Shown in pieces: positions 53,700-62,437 of a DNA stretch of 64,000 nt (positions within the stretch are counted from its first letter, which is position 1; every line of letters starts with the position of its first letter). The notes beneath the pieces are model-generated. The model saw nothing but the letters and a program-made list of their open reading frames with translations. It searched no databases and had not been told where the DNA came from. Made by a program: the position numbers and the translations under genes. This DNA comes from Methanomicrobiales archaeon HGW-Methanomicrobiales-3 (GTDB taxonomy: Archaea > Halobacteriota > Methanomicrobia > Methanomicrobiales > Methanospirillaceae): assembly GCA_002839605.1 (NCBI GenBank), contig PGYK01000007.1, positions 107,297 to 171,296 of the forward strand. The letters are read 5' to 3'.

Positions 53700-54128
53700 A
53701 TGCCAACGAATAAGCGTTCAAAATACCGCGGATCGCGGACATGCGGTGGCGGCACCCACAAGAACCGGCGTGGTGCAGGTAACCGCGGTGGCAGGGGCCG
53801 GGCCGGCATCAACGCCCACCACTTTGTCAAGTGGTATAAGGAAATGGGCGGCCCGGTCTTCGGCAAGGACGGATTCTACAACCAGACAACCTCCGATGTT
53901 GCAGCAATCGATGTCGGTGCACTGGACCAGATTATTCCGTCGCTTATCGCGCAGGGAATTGCCAAACAGGAAGGAGATGCGGTTGTGATCAATGTCGCCG
54001 ATATGGGGATCGAGAAGGTCCTTGGCAGCGGCAAAGTCACAAAAAAGATAAACATCTCCGCCTCAAGCTTCTCTGAGAATGCGAAAGCAAAGATCGAGAA
54101 AATGGGTGGCAAAGCGCTCGTTGTATAG
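53700..54128 (+). CDS. rpl15: 50S ribosomal protein L15
   Basis: 142 aa from MPTNKRSKYRGSRTCGGG. GAGGTG six bases before the ATG sets the start over an earlier GTG. It has GAGNRGGRGRAGINAHH and KWYKEMGGPVFGKDGFYNQT. Confidence 0.95.
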   Translation: MPTNKRSKYRGSRTCGGGTHKNRRGAGNRGGRGRAGINAHHFVKWYKEMGGPVFGKDGFYNQTTSDVAAIDVGALDQIIPSLIAQGIAKQEGDAVVINVADMGIEKVLGSGKVTKKINISASSFSENAKAKIEKMGGKALVV

Positions 54129-54166
54129 AGCGTAAATCCCCCCTTTAGGTTATTTTTGGTGAAACA

Positions 54167-55600
54167 ATGGGAAACCTGCTGGATCGAATGGAACCCCTGC
54201 TCGCGGCAATGCCCGCAGTCAAGAGCCCTGAGGGACATGTTCATTTTAAAAACAAACTCCTCTGGACTCTGGGCATATTAATTCTGTATTTTGTTCTGAC
54301 GAATATCCCGCTGTTCGGCATCACCGCGGCATCCCAGGACCTCTTTGAGGCCTGGCGTGCACTTCTTGCCGGGGCAAGCGGTTCGATCGTTCATCTCGGT
54401 ATCGGGCCGATCGTCACTGCATCCATCGTTCTCCAGCTCTTAAAGGGTGCAGATATCCTCCACATCGACACCAGCGAGACGCGCGGACAGGTCATGTACA
54501 TGGGGCTCCAGAAGATCCTCATCATTGTCATGATCATCATCGAGGCTGCACCCAACCTTGTCGGCGGATTCCTGCAACCCGATCCGGTCATCGCCACCCA
54601 GTTCTTTGGCGGTAACCTGTTTGCGGTCTCCTTTGTCATCTTCCTGCAGATCTGTATCGGCGGCCTGCTGGTTGTCATGATGGATGAAGTCGTCACCAAG
54701 TGGGGTATCGGATCCGGTGTTGGTCTCTTCATCATCGCCGGTATCTCGCAGGCGCTCGTCAACGGGTTCATCAACTGGGTACCCGTCACCGACCAGTATC
54801 CGGTCGGTTTCTTCCCGCGACTCGCTGCCATTGCCATTGATGGCGGAAATTTCCTCCAGTATTTCGGAACGGATCTTCTCGCCTTTGTCACAACCATTGC
54901 AATCTTCCTGATCATCGTGTACGTGGAATCCACGAGGATCGAGATCCCGCTCGCGCATGCACAGGTGCGCGGGGCACGGGCACGCTTCCCGGTCAAACTG
55001 ATCTATGCCAGCGTTCTTCCCATGATCCTCGTCATGGTGCTCCTTGCAAATATCCAGATGCTGGGAATGTTCCTCTCCAATATCGGGGTCACTATCCTCG
55101 GGACATTCGAAGGATCCACTCCCTTAAACGGCCTCATGTATTACCTTGCACCAATAAACGGCCCATCCGACTGGATGTGGTGGCTGAGTGATCTTGGTCA
55201 TGGACCAGGCGAGGTGCTTTTACGTCTGGGCATCAATATGACAATCATGGTGGTCGGTGGTGCGGTCTTCGCGCTCTTCTGGATCAAGACTGCCGGGCTT
55301 GACAGCAAGGATGTTGCCCGTCAGATCCAGATGTCAGGCATGTCCATCCCTGGCTACCGCCGGAACCCGCAGGTTCTCGAGAAGTATCTCGACCGGTACA
55401 TTCCCCGTGTCACCATCATCGGTGGCGTCTTCATTGGTATCCTCAGCGTTATTGCCAACCTCTTTGGGGTTGTCGGTGCCGTGAGCGGAACCGGTCTTCT
55501 CTTAACGGTCAGTATCACCTACCGGCTCTACGAGGAGATCGCAAGCCAGCAGATCATGGAAATGTACCCGTTCATGCGGACGTTCTTTGGTAAAGAGTAA
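54167..55600 (+). CDS. secY: preprotein translocase subunit SecY
   Basis: 477 aa with ten TM helices. It has the plug/TM2 region following LTNIPLFGITAA, MDEVVTKWGIGSGVGLFIIAG, RIEIPLAHAQVRGARARFPVKLIY (the cytosolic loop that binds ribosomes/SRP receptors) and a C-terminal YRLYEEIASQQIMEMYP. Core of the protein-conducting channel. Its place after rpl15 is conserved. Confidence 0.97.
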   Translation: MGNLLDRMEPLLAAMPAVKSPEGHVHFKNKLLWTLGILILYFVLTNIPLFGITAASQDLFEAWRALLAGASGSIVHLGIGPIVTASIVLQLLKGADILHIDTSETRGQVMYMGLQKILIIVMIIIEAAPNLVGGFLQPDPVIATQFFGGNLFAVSFVIFLQICIGGLLVVMMDEVVTKWGIGSGVGLFIIAGISQALVNGFINWVPVTDQYPVGFFPRLAAIAIDGGNFLQYFGTDLLAFVTTIAIFLIIVYVESTRIEIPLAHAQVRGARARFPVKLIYASVLPMILVMVLLANIQMLGMFLSNIGVTILGTFEGSTPLNGLMYYLAPINGPSDWMWWLSDLGHGPGEVLLRLGINMTIMVVGGAVFALFWIKTAGLDSKDVARQIQMSGMSIPGYRRNPQVLEKYLDRYIPRVTIIGGVFIGILSVIANLFGVVGAVSGTGLLLTVSITYRLYEEIASQQIMEMYPFMRTFFGKE

Positions 55601-55620
55601 TTGGTAGGGAAGGAATGCGG

Positions 55621-56193
55621 ATGGCAGGAAAAAAGGTCATCATCACCGGAGTACCGGGCGTCGGAAAGACGACGGTCATCAACGAGGCATTGAAGAAGCT
55701 CAAAGAACAGGGTATCGAGTACCAGTCCATCAATTTCGGAACGTTCATGTTCGAGGTTGCAAAGGCTGAAAATATTGTACAGGACCGGGACCAGATGCGC
55801 ACGCTTGACCGCGCCGTGCAGAAAAAACTGCAGCAGAGCGCCGGGCAGGCCATCGCAAAACTTTCGGGCAATATCCTGATCGATACCCATGCGTCAGTTA
55901 AGACGCCAAAAGGCTACTTAGCGGGGCTCCCTGAATGGGTGCTCCGCGAGATCATGCCGGATATTATCGTCCTCGTCGAGACCGATGATGACCAGATCCT
56001 CATGCGCAGGCTCACCGATGAGACGCGGGCCCGGGACAAGGAAGGCTCGCGCTCCATAGCAGAGCACCAGCAGTTCAACCGTTCCATCGCCGCGGCGTAC
56101 GCGATGATGACCGGTTGCACCATCAAAATGATAACAAACGCGGACTTCCTGCTCGAACGCTCAAGCGCGGATCTGGCAGACGTCCTCCGGTGA
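55621..56193 (+). CDS. adkA: archaeal adenylate kinase (AdkA type)
   Basis: 190 aa. Walker A GVPGVGKTT near residues 8-16 and the archaeal family pattern (TFMFEVAKAE, DTHASVKTPKGYLAGLPEWV). It equilibrates AMP, ADP and ATP. ATG 55621 is chosen for GGAAGG seven bases upstream over an ATG two codons earlier. Located in the SecY part of the cluster as in other archaea. Confidence 0.92.
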   Translation: MAGKKVIITGVPGVGKTTVINEALKKLKEQGIEYQSINFGTFMFEVAKAENIVQDRDQMRTLDRAVQKKLQQSAGQAIAKLSGNILIDTHASVKTPKGYLAGLPEWVLREIMPDIIVLVETDDDQILMRRLTDETRARDKEGSRSIAEHQQFNRSIAAAYAMMTGCTIKMITNADFLLERSSADLADVLR

Positions 56194-56197
56194 ATTC

Positions 56198-56809
56198 ATG
56201 GAGCTTGGCAAAATCTGGGACAAGTACGGCATGTGGATAGCCATGGGCTTCATGATGCTCATGATGATCTCGTACAGCATTGAATGGCTGCGGCACGGTG
56301 TCGGGGAGGGTATCGACACCGCGTTTGCACCCGTCGTTGATGGCTTTGGCATCCCCTTCTATGTCCTTATCATCATCCTTTCTGCCTTTACCGGTCTCTA
56401 CTCCTCAATCATCCAGAAATACACGATCGATTATGAGAAGATGACCGAAGTGCAGGACCGGATGAAGGAGTTCCAGGCCGAGTACCGCGAAGCCCAGCTC
56501 TCACAGGATGAGAAACGGATCAAAAAACTGGATGCCCGGAAAGACAAGGTCATGCGCGAGCAGCTTGAACTCTCCCAGCAGCAGTTCAAACCCATGGCAT
56601 ATATCCTCATCATCACGGTGCCCATCTTCTTCTGGCTCCTGTTCCGGCTCGAACAGGTCACGAGTACCATCACGTTTCCTTATTTTGGCACGCTTGCCCT
56701 CCATGACCCGGCGATATGGATTCTCCCGGCATGGATCCTCTGGTACATGATCTGCTCGATTACGCTCTCCCAGATCATAAGGAAAGCCTTGAACATCGGG
56801 GGGCTCTGA
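56198..56809 (+). CDS. DUF106 membrane protein (EMC3/TMCO1/YidC-like insertase)
   Basis: 203 aa. Three main TM segments with a positively charged cytoplasmic helical hairpin between the first and second (about residues 80-135: EVQDRMKEFQAEYREAQ, KKLDARKDKVMREQL). This architecture is that of archaeal Oxa1-superfamily insertases. It should help insert membrane proteins with SecY, two genes upstream. Its TGA overlaps the cmk ATG. Confidence 0.9.
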   Translation: MELGKIWDKYGMWIAMGFMMLMMISYSIEWLRHGVGEGIDTAFAPVVDGFGIPFYVLIIILSAFTGLYSSIIQKYTIDYEKMTEVQDRMKEFQAEYREAQLSQDEKRIKKLDARKDKVMREQLELSQQQFKPMAYILIITVPIFFWLLFRLEQVTSTITFPYFGTLALHDPAIWILPAWILWYMICSITLSQIIRKALNIGGL

Positions 56810-57348
56810 TGCGGATCACCGTGAGCGGTCTGCCCGGCAGCGGGACGACCTCACTCTCACGGTACCTTGCGGAGCGCCACGGGTTTGACATGATCTCGGC
56901 AGGCGAGGTCTTTCGCCAGCTTGCCAGGGAACACAACATGGAACTGGCCGCGTTCGGCCGTCTTGCCGAGGAAGATCCCTCGTATGACAAGATGATCGAT
57001 GCGCGGCAAAAAGAGATTGCACAAACGCAGAACAACATCATCGTTGAGGGCAGGCTGTCAGGCTGGATGGTCCCGCAGGCCGACTTAAAGATCTGGCTCT
57101 ATGCCCCGATCGGCTGCCGGATCAAACGCATCGCCACCCGCGATGAGGTCACGGATGAAAAAACGGCCGAAGCGCTGACGCTGGAACGCGAAGCGTGTGA
57201 GGCCGGGCGGTACCGTTCTTATTACGATATCGACATCAACGATCTCAGCATCTACCACCTTGTCCTCGATTCCGAACGCTGGAATATCGAAGGCCTTGGC
57301 GCAATTGTGGATACCGCGATCAGCCAGCTGAAGAAGAACGAATCATAA
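56809..57348 (+). CDS. cmk: cytidylate kinase
   Basis: 179 aa. Walker A GLPGSGTTSLSR at residues 6-17, then GFDMISAGEVFRQLA and VEGRLSGWMVP. It phosphorylates CMP/dCMP. The start overlaps the preceding stop (TGATG), and this is the last gene of the cluster here. The usual follow-up genes rpl14e and cbf5 are not present. Cbf5 is encoded at 20.8 kb. Confidence 0.93.
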   Translation: MRITVSGLPGSGTTSLSRYLAERHGFDMISAGEVFRQLAREHNMELAAFGRLAEEDPSYDKMIDARQKEIAQTQNNIIVEGRLSGWMVPQADLKIWLYAPIGCRIKRIATRDEVTDEKTAEALTLEREACEAGRYRSYYDIDINDLSIYHLVLDSERWNIEGLGAIVDTAISQLKKNES

Positions 57349-57461
57349 CTATCTCTCTTCTCTCTCATGTAGTCCGTGGGGGAACGTTGTTAAGGTCTTT
57401 GCCCCTCCCGCAGGATTATTAGGATCGCCGCGTGTACTCCTTATGCAGTAAGGAACCTGTC

Positions 57462-57890
57462 ATGGGAACAACAATTACCGTGCGGCTGGTCAGATCGTGG
57501 AATGAACATGAGATAGCCGAGCTTTACCGTGCCGGGGGCTGGTGGAAGGAGGAGTACCGGGAATCGGAGATTCCGGCGCTTATCCGGGGAAGTTTCCTCT
57601 TTGCGGTTGCCGTCCATGAAACAAGCGGCCGGGCGGTTGGCATGGGACGGGCGATTTCAGACGGGGTCTCGGATGCGTATATCCAGGATCTCGTTGTCCT
57701 CCCATCCTGCCGTGGGTCCGGTGTCGGTAAGCAGCTTGTACAGGCGCTTGTCACTCACTGCAGGAACGAAGGTATCAACTGGATCGGTCTTGTTGCGGAG
57801 CCGGCAACAGAAGAGTTTTACCGGCCGCTCGGTTTTGCTCCCATGAAGGGGCATGTGCCCCTCCTCTACCAGGAGGATTCTCCATGCTGA
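57462..57890 (+). CDS. GNAT-family N-acetyltransferase
   Basis: 142 aa. Acetyl-CoA loop VVLPSCRGSGVGKQLVQAL near residues 83-101, preceded by SDAYIQDL and followed by LVAEPATEEFYRPLGFAPM. Substrate unknown. AAGGA eight bases before the ATG sets the start. It overlaps the next gene by 7 nt, so the two are probably one unit. Confidence 0.88.
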   Translation: MGTTITVRLVRSWNEHEIAELYRAGGWWKEEYRESEIPALIRGSFLFAVAVHETSGRAVGMGRAISDGVSDAYIQDLVVLPSCRGSGVGKQLVQALVTHCRNEGINWIGLVAEPATEEFYRPLGFAPMKGHVPLLYQEDSPC

Positions 57891-58777
57891 AGCAGGAAGA
57901 TTTCCGGCCCGTGACCCTTGCGGACCGGGCATTTTTCGAAAAACAGTACGCGCAGTACCCGCAGGTACACAGCGACAACACCTTCACCAACATGGTCTGC
58001 TGGAACCACTTTGCCCATTACCAGTACGCGTACGTGGAAAAAAATGTCATCCTGGCAAGCACCATTGACGGGATAACCCGTTTCCGCGCCCCGATCGGGC
58101 CCCGCAACCCGGCGCTCCTCCGCTCTCTTGTCCGCCTCGCATCCGAGGTCAGCGACAATGAACCCCTTGTCCTGATTGACAGGGAGACTGCGGCATGGAT
58201 GCGGGAGGTCTGCCCGGGGATCAACCTCATCCCTGACCGGAACCACTTCGAGTATGTTTACCGCGCAGCCGATCTTGCCAGTCTTCCGGGCAGAAATTAT
58301 CTTACGATTCGCCATCAGGTGAACAAGTTCCGGAAGAACTGTGCAAGCACCATCGAGCCGATGACCTCTGCCAACCGGGAAGAGGTCAAGCGTTTCCTCA
58401 TCCAGTGGTGTGAATGGAAAGGATGTGAGGGTGATCTGGTGCTTGCCCACGAAAAAGATGCAGTCTTTTTTGCCGTGGACCATCTTGACGAGCTGCCCGT
58501 TCAGGGGCTGGTGATACGGATCGATTCGGCTATCGGTGCAATCTCCCTTTTTGAACCCTTAAATGCTGATACGGCGCTTGTCCATTTCGAGAAGGGGCTT
58601 CCTGACTGCGAAGGGATCTACAAGGCGATCAATACCGAGACAGCAGCCCTTCTCGCCCCGGCTTTTACGTATATCAACCGGGAGAGTGACCTCGGTGTTG
58701 CCGGTCTTCGTGAGGCCAAGATGCGCTACCATCCCGATCATATGGTGGAAGTTTTCTCGCTAAAACTGGATTCTTAA
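57884..58777 (+). CDS. DUF2156 (phosphatidylglycerol lysyltransferase-type GNAT-like) protein
   Basis: 297 aa. It has FEKQYAQYPQVHSDNTFTNMVCW, YRAADLASLPGRNYLTIRHQVNKFRKN and INRESDLGVAGLREAKMRYHPDHMVEVFS, the repeated GNAT-like halves of DUF2156. Relatives transfer aminoacyl groups from tRNA to lipids. The archaeal role is unknown. Coupled to the GNAT gene. Confidence 0.87.
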   Translation: MLKQEDFRPVTLADRAFFEKQYAQYPQVHSDNTFTNMVCWNHFAHYQYAYVEKNVILASTIDGITRFRAPIGPRNPALLRSLVRLASEVSDNEPLVLIDRETAAWMREVCPGINLIPDRNHFEYVYRAADLASLPGRNYLTIRHQVNKFRKNCASTIEPMTSANREEVKRFLIQWCEWKGCEGDLVLAHEKDAVFFAVDHLDELPVQGLVIRIDSAIGAISLFEPLNADTALVHFEKGLPDCEGIYKAINTETAALLAPAFTYINRESDLGVAGLREAKMRYHPDHMVEVFSLKLDS

Positions 58778-58818
58778 TCTACCCTGTTTTTGGGGGCAGT
58801 GAACGCATCTGCTCATTT

Positions 58819-59415
58819 TCAGATTACCGCGATATACGCGATGATACCTGAAGCAAGAATCTTTACGGCGATAGCGGCGACAAGCATCCCGAGCACCTTC
58901 CCCATGATGTCCGTTACAACATCCCCAAGAACCCGCTGGATGGTATCGGAAAAGTACAGGATAAGCCATGTGGTGATCAGCACAAGGGTGATGGCAATGA
59001 ACGGGATGAGAATACCATAATCTTTGGAGAGGATCATCACGGTGGTGATGGTGCCGGGCCCGCAGAGGAGCGGAGTGCCGATGACCACCCCGGCAGCGGT
59101 TGTGACCTGTTCTTTGCTGCGCCCGAATTCAATCCCGAGCGCCATCTGGATCCCGAGCAGGAGGAGGATGATGCCACCGGCGATCTGGACTGAGGGCAAA
59201 TCCAACCCGAGAATTGCAAATATTGCGGTATTGAAGATAAGAACCAGGTACATCAGGCCACCTGCAACGGCAACGGCAATGAGTGCCTGTTTGTGGATCT
59301 CGCCAGAGGTCTGGCCCCGGGTCATCACCGAGAAGATCGGGACTGACAGCAGCGGATCGAGAATGATGAAAAGTGCGGCAAAGGAATAGATGATGCCGGG
59401 AAGCAGCTCCTCCAT
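58819..59415 (-). CDS. MarC-family integral membrane protein
   Basis: 198 aa, six TM segments. FIILDPLLSVPIFSVMT at the start and GVVIGTPLLCGPGTITTVMIL in the middle are the two family signatures. MarC proteins were once linked to multiple antibiotic resistance, but their actual role is unsettled. Convergent with the DUF2156 gene. Confidence 0.9.
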   Translation of the reverse strand: MEELLPGIIYSFAALFIILDPLLSVPIFSVMTRGQTSGEIHKQALIAVAVAGGLMYLVLIFNTAIFAILGLDLPSVQIAGGIILLLLGIQMALGIEFGRSKEQVTTAAGVVIGTPLLCGPGTITTVMILSKDYGILIPFIAITLVLITTWLILYFSDTIQRVLGDVVTDIMGKVLGMLVAAIAVKILASGIIAYIAVI

Positions 59416-60151
59416 AGTCTGATCATGGATATGTACTGGTGGAGGATAAACGTTCAGGAACGCTCAAGGTATTTTGGTTATTTGCGAAAACCGGTTAAGG
59501 ATGCCCAATGAGGGTTTTCGTGCCCACCCCATACTTCCTGGAGTACGTGGGAGCCGCCGCCCCAGAATGGGGCACCCCCGAAGCGGATCATGGCGGTCGG
59601 GATATTTTTTGTCGCTCTTCATTGTCCGGATATGAACACTCATTAACGCGGGTTTTAAACCCATCATTTGCAACCGGCTCGCGATAGAAAATTGTTCCCG
59701 AAAAATCAGGAACCGGTTTTCATTTCACAATCGGATCGCGATTTTTCCGCAAAAATCGATAAGCGATTGAAAACCGGTTTTTTAATCACGATCACTGGCG
59801 GAGCATGAAATCGGATCACGATTTTTTTGTGGAAATCGATAAGCGATTATGATCTCAGAATCGATCAGCGATTTTCATCTTGCAATCGGATCGCGATTTT
59901 GAAAGTGCAATCGTGATCATAATCGTGATTAAAAACCAATCCGGATCAACCGCGATCTGATTTCGATCGCAGAATGGATCGCGTATTTTCCCGTATCTCC
60001 AATCCATGGCTGTTTGTTACCGGGCACAAAAACCGACCCCCAAAGGTGCATTGTCCACAATATATTTGTTCCAGAACTGTCCAATGTCCCGTAAAGCCGG
60101 CAAAAGTCCGCTCCTGTATGACCGGAATCGTGCCGGAAAGGAGGCAATTTA
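59416..60151. other. gene-free region containing the 25-bp palindrome array
   Basis: About 735 bp without a convincing coding sequence. 59704-59923 is a periodic array described separately. The flanks (59416-59700 and 59950-60150) hold single degenerate copies such as gatttcgatcgc near 59962 and no clear promoter until the rubredoxin gene. Confidence 0.7.
59704..59923. repeat. array of AATCG-N5-CGATT palindromes with 25-bp period
   Basis: Units start at 59704 (degenerate), 59729, 59754, 59784 (degenerate), 59809, 59834, 59859, 59884 and 59909 (degenerate). Every step is 25 bp except one of 30. Each intact unit is a 5-bp inverted arm pair around 5 bp (gatcg, ataag, gatca, ataag, atcag, gatcg). 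The 10-bp spacers are not conserved. Confidence 0.85.
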
Positions 60152-60760
60152 ATGGTACCACCATTACGGACTGTAAAGAAAAGCGGTGCGAAAAAAACGG
60201 CTCCAACAACGAAGCGTGCACCCCCTGCAAAAAAGAACGCAAAAGTGACGAAAAAACCGCCAGCCGCAATCGGGAAACCGGCAGCCAAAAAAACTACTTC
60301 CGGAACAAAACCGGTAAAGAAACCGGCAAAACCTCCGGCAAAAAAAGCAACGAAACCTCCGGCAAAGAAAGGAAAAGCCGCATCTGCCGAGCGCTACCGC
60401 TGCCGGCTCTGCGGGTATATCTACTCGCCCCTCCGCGGCGAACCGCACAACGGCATACCGGCAGGAACGGCATTTGACGATCTACCCGATACCTATGTCT
60501 GCCCGGTCTGCGGGCAGCGGGGGAAAGGAAGGATCGGCAAGTGGGGGTTTGACCTGTGGCACCCGACCCGGTATCTCTGTTCTCTCTGTAACTATGTGTA
60601 CGACGAGAAGCGAGGCGAACCCCATCGCGGGATCAAGCCCGGGACAAAGTTCGAGGATCTTCCCGATGATTATGTCTGCCCGGTCTGTGCCCTTGACCCC
60701 AGGATCCGCGTCCGGTTCGGGAAAGTCTTCAAGCAGGGCTTTGAACCCCTGCAAGTCTGA
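60152..60760 (+). CDS. double rubredoxin with histone-H1-like N-terminal region
   Basis: 202 aa. Residues 1-80 are Lys/Pro/Ala-rich repeats ([20 protein letters not shown]) like an H1 tail. Two rubredoxin domains follow: CRLCGYIY with CPVCGQ (about 83-122) and CSLCNYVY with CPVCALD (about 144-185), each giving an Fe(Cys)4 site. Rubredoxins carry single electrons, for instance to oxygen- or superoxide-detoxifying enzymes. The basic tail would hold the protein on nucleic acid or an acidic partner. No redox partner gene is adjacent. Confidence 0.88.
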   Translation: MVPPLRTVKKSGAKKTAPTTKRAPPAKKNAKVTKKPPAAIGKPAAKKTTSGTKPVKKPAKPPAKKATKPPAKKGKAASAERYRCRLCGYIYSPLRGEPHNGIPAGTAFDDLPDTYVCPVCGQRGKGRIGKWGFDLWHPTRYLCSLCNYVYDEKRGEPHRGIKPGTKFEDLPDDYVCPVCALDPRIRVRFGKVFKQGFEPLQV

Positions 60761-60887
60761 TTCCCTCTTTTTTTCGTACGTTTTTGGCCGGATTTTCACA
60801 ACCGCCGGCTCCCGTTCAGCGTGCAGGGCTTGCGCGGGATCGATCCCGAATCTATAAACCTCTCGGCAGTTTATTCTGTATGAAGTG

Positions 60888-61580
60888 ATGAAAATGCATG
60901 GTTCTTCCCATCTCCCATTATCCCCGGTATGCAGGTTCCTTCTCATTGCCTGTGGCCTGTTCTGTCTTCTCTTCACTCCTGCTCTGGCTGCCGATGCCTA
61001 CATCGAGGCCGAACTCGGTGAGACAATAAACCTTCACGGGATCTCGTATGTCGGCGACCGCGTGTACCTGTTCCTGACCGGTCCCGGACTGCCGGATAAC
61101 GGGGTGATGCTGACCGACACCAGCCAGCGGGCTGATCAGGGGCATCTCACCATCGTCGATCTCAACAGTGACCAGACATGGTCGATGAAGTGGGACACGT
61201 CCCGCATCCAGAACCAGATCGATCCCGGCACGTATTTTGTCTATGTCTCGAATGAAGAGGCCGACAAATCGACGCTGGGCGGGACAAGCACGTACAAGGT
61301 TCTTGAAGTCTATTTAGAGAAGTCCTCAACATCCCGCGTTTCCGTGAATTCAGGGGATTCGTACATGCTCTACCCGGAGAAGAGGACCCCGACTCCGATC
61401 CGGACCATTGTCCTTGCCTCTCCCACGCCCGAGCCGACAACCGAGCCGCCCACACTGACCCAGACTCCACAACCTACGACACTTCCAACAACCGTACCCA
61501 CGACAAAGGCACCAATTCCGCCAACCATTGTTCTGCTTGCGCTCATTTTCGGGGCCGGAGTTCTCTTGCTCCGCCACTAA
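60888..61580 (+). CDS. DUF3821-like surface protein with C-terminal anchor
   Basis: About 230 aa. A signal peptide ends near residue 35 (LLFTPALA). One beta-sandwich module follows that matches modules of the S-layer protein at 27575 (YIEAELGETINLHG, QTWSMKWDTSRIQNQIDPGTYFVYV). Then come a Thr/Pro linker (TPEPTTEPPTLTQTPQPTT) and a C-terminal TM ending LLLRH. Probably a minor cell-envelope protein. A GTG one codon upstream is an alternative start. Confidence 0.82.
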   Translation: MKMHGSSHLPLSPVCRFLLIACGLFCLLFTPALAADAYIEAELGETINLHGISYVGDRVYLFLTGPGLPDNGVMLTDTSQRADQGHLTIVDLNSDQTWSMKWDTSRIQNQIDPGTYFVYVSNEEADKSTLGGTSTYKVLEVYLEKSSTSRVSVNSGDSYMLYPEKRTPTPIRTIVLASPTPEPTTEPPTLTQTPQPTTLPTTVPTTKAPIPPTIVLLALIFGAGVLLLRH

Positions 61581-61638
61581 CCGGACATCATCCCTTTTTT
61601 TCCGAAAAGGTATTATCATCCCGTATGAGTATGATAGT

Positions 61639-62295
61639 ATGAGTGGCATGGACGTACCTGCATTGCTGGAAAAGGCCCATCACCAGATGAAGGTGGGGCG
61701 TTATGATGATGCGATCTCCCTGTATGATCAGGTGCTGAAGATCAACCAGAACAATACCGAAGCCCTGGAGAACAAGGGAAAATGCTACTATTATCTCGGG
61801 CGGCACGAGGATGCCATTGCCTGCTATGATACGGCACTGACCATCAATAACAAGCTCATAACCTGCTGGTTTGAGAAGGGCTATACCCTGCGAAAGATCC
61901 GCAGGTACGAGGAGGCAATCCTCTGTTTTGACGCAGCGCTTGCTATCGACCCGGAATATACCTTTGCTCTTGCCAACAAGGGGTACTGCTTAAATGAGCT
62001 GGGCCGGCACGAGGAAGCTATCGTCCTGTTCGACCAGATCCTTGAATGGAGCCCCATGAATATCCGGGCGATGACGGCAAAAGCCATCGCGCTCCGGGAA
62101 CTGGGGAGAAACGAGGAGGCGCTCGTCTTCTTCGACAAAGCCATCGATTTCAACTCCGTCAACTCCTTTGTCTGGTATAACAAGGCGATTGCCCTCCGCA
62201 ATCTCGGACGTTCGAAAGAGGCAGACGAGAGCATGCGTATTGTTAACTTCCCCCGGGGAGCGGGAGCCGCCCGGGACAACCACGTGCAGAAGTAA
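61639..62295 (+). CDS. TPR-repeat protein
   Basis: 218 aa made of about six tetratricopeptide repeats of 34 residues (for example GRYDDAISLYDQVLKINQNN, GRHEDAIACYDTALTINN, GRHEEAIVLFDQILEWSP), running from residue 8 to about 205. It will scaffold protein complexes. No partner is implied by neighbours. Confidence 0.88.
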   Translation: MSGMDVPALLEKAHHQMKVGRYDDAISLYDQVLKINQNNTEALENKGKCYYYLGRHEDAIACYDTALTINNKLITCWFEKGYTLRKIRRYEEAILCFDAALAIDPEYTFALANKGYCLNELGRHEEAIVLFDQILEWSPMNIRAMTAKAIALRELGRNEEALVFFDKAIDFNSVNSFVWYNKAIALRNLGRSKEADESMRIVNFPRGAGAARDNHVQK

Positions 62296-62304
62296 GAACG
62301 ATTC

Positions 62305-62314
62305 TTTTTTTTTT
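62305..62314 (+). terminator. T-run terminator after the TPR gene
   Basis: Ten Ts starting 10 nt past the stop codon. Confidence 0.5.
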
Positions 62315-62437
62315 AAATCCTGATCGCGGTTCAGGAACCGAGCCTTTCCAGAGAGTGAAATTCCCGGCAGGACTATGCGAAAATCCCAAGTACAATCATC
62401 CGCTCTCTGGATGGTTTTTAGGAATAAAAAAAAAGAT

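Noticed and set aside
59704..59923. CRISPR array
   Set aside because: Conserved units are 15-bp palindromes with 10-bp gaps. No 25-40 bp direct repeats with long unique spacers, and no cas genes.
59929..60288. Protein genes on the minus strand over the array and rubredoxin start
   Set aside because: They are antisense to the lysine-rich rubredoxin N-terminus and the repeat array. The Ala/Phe/Gly-rich translations are what that codon pattern gives on the other strand.
62327..62341. Another member of the 25-bp palindrome family (cggttcaggaaccg)
   Set aside because: Arms are in the reverse order with a 2-4 bp centre and there is no second unit, so it is more likely an ordinary hairpin.
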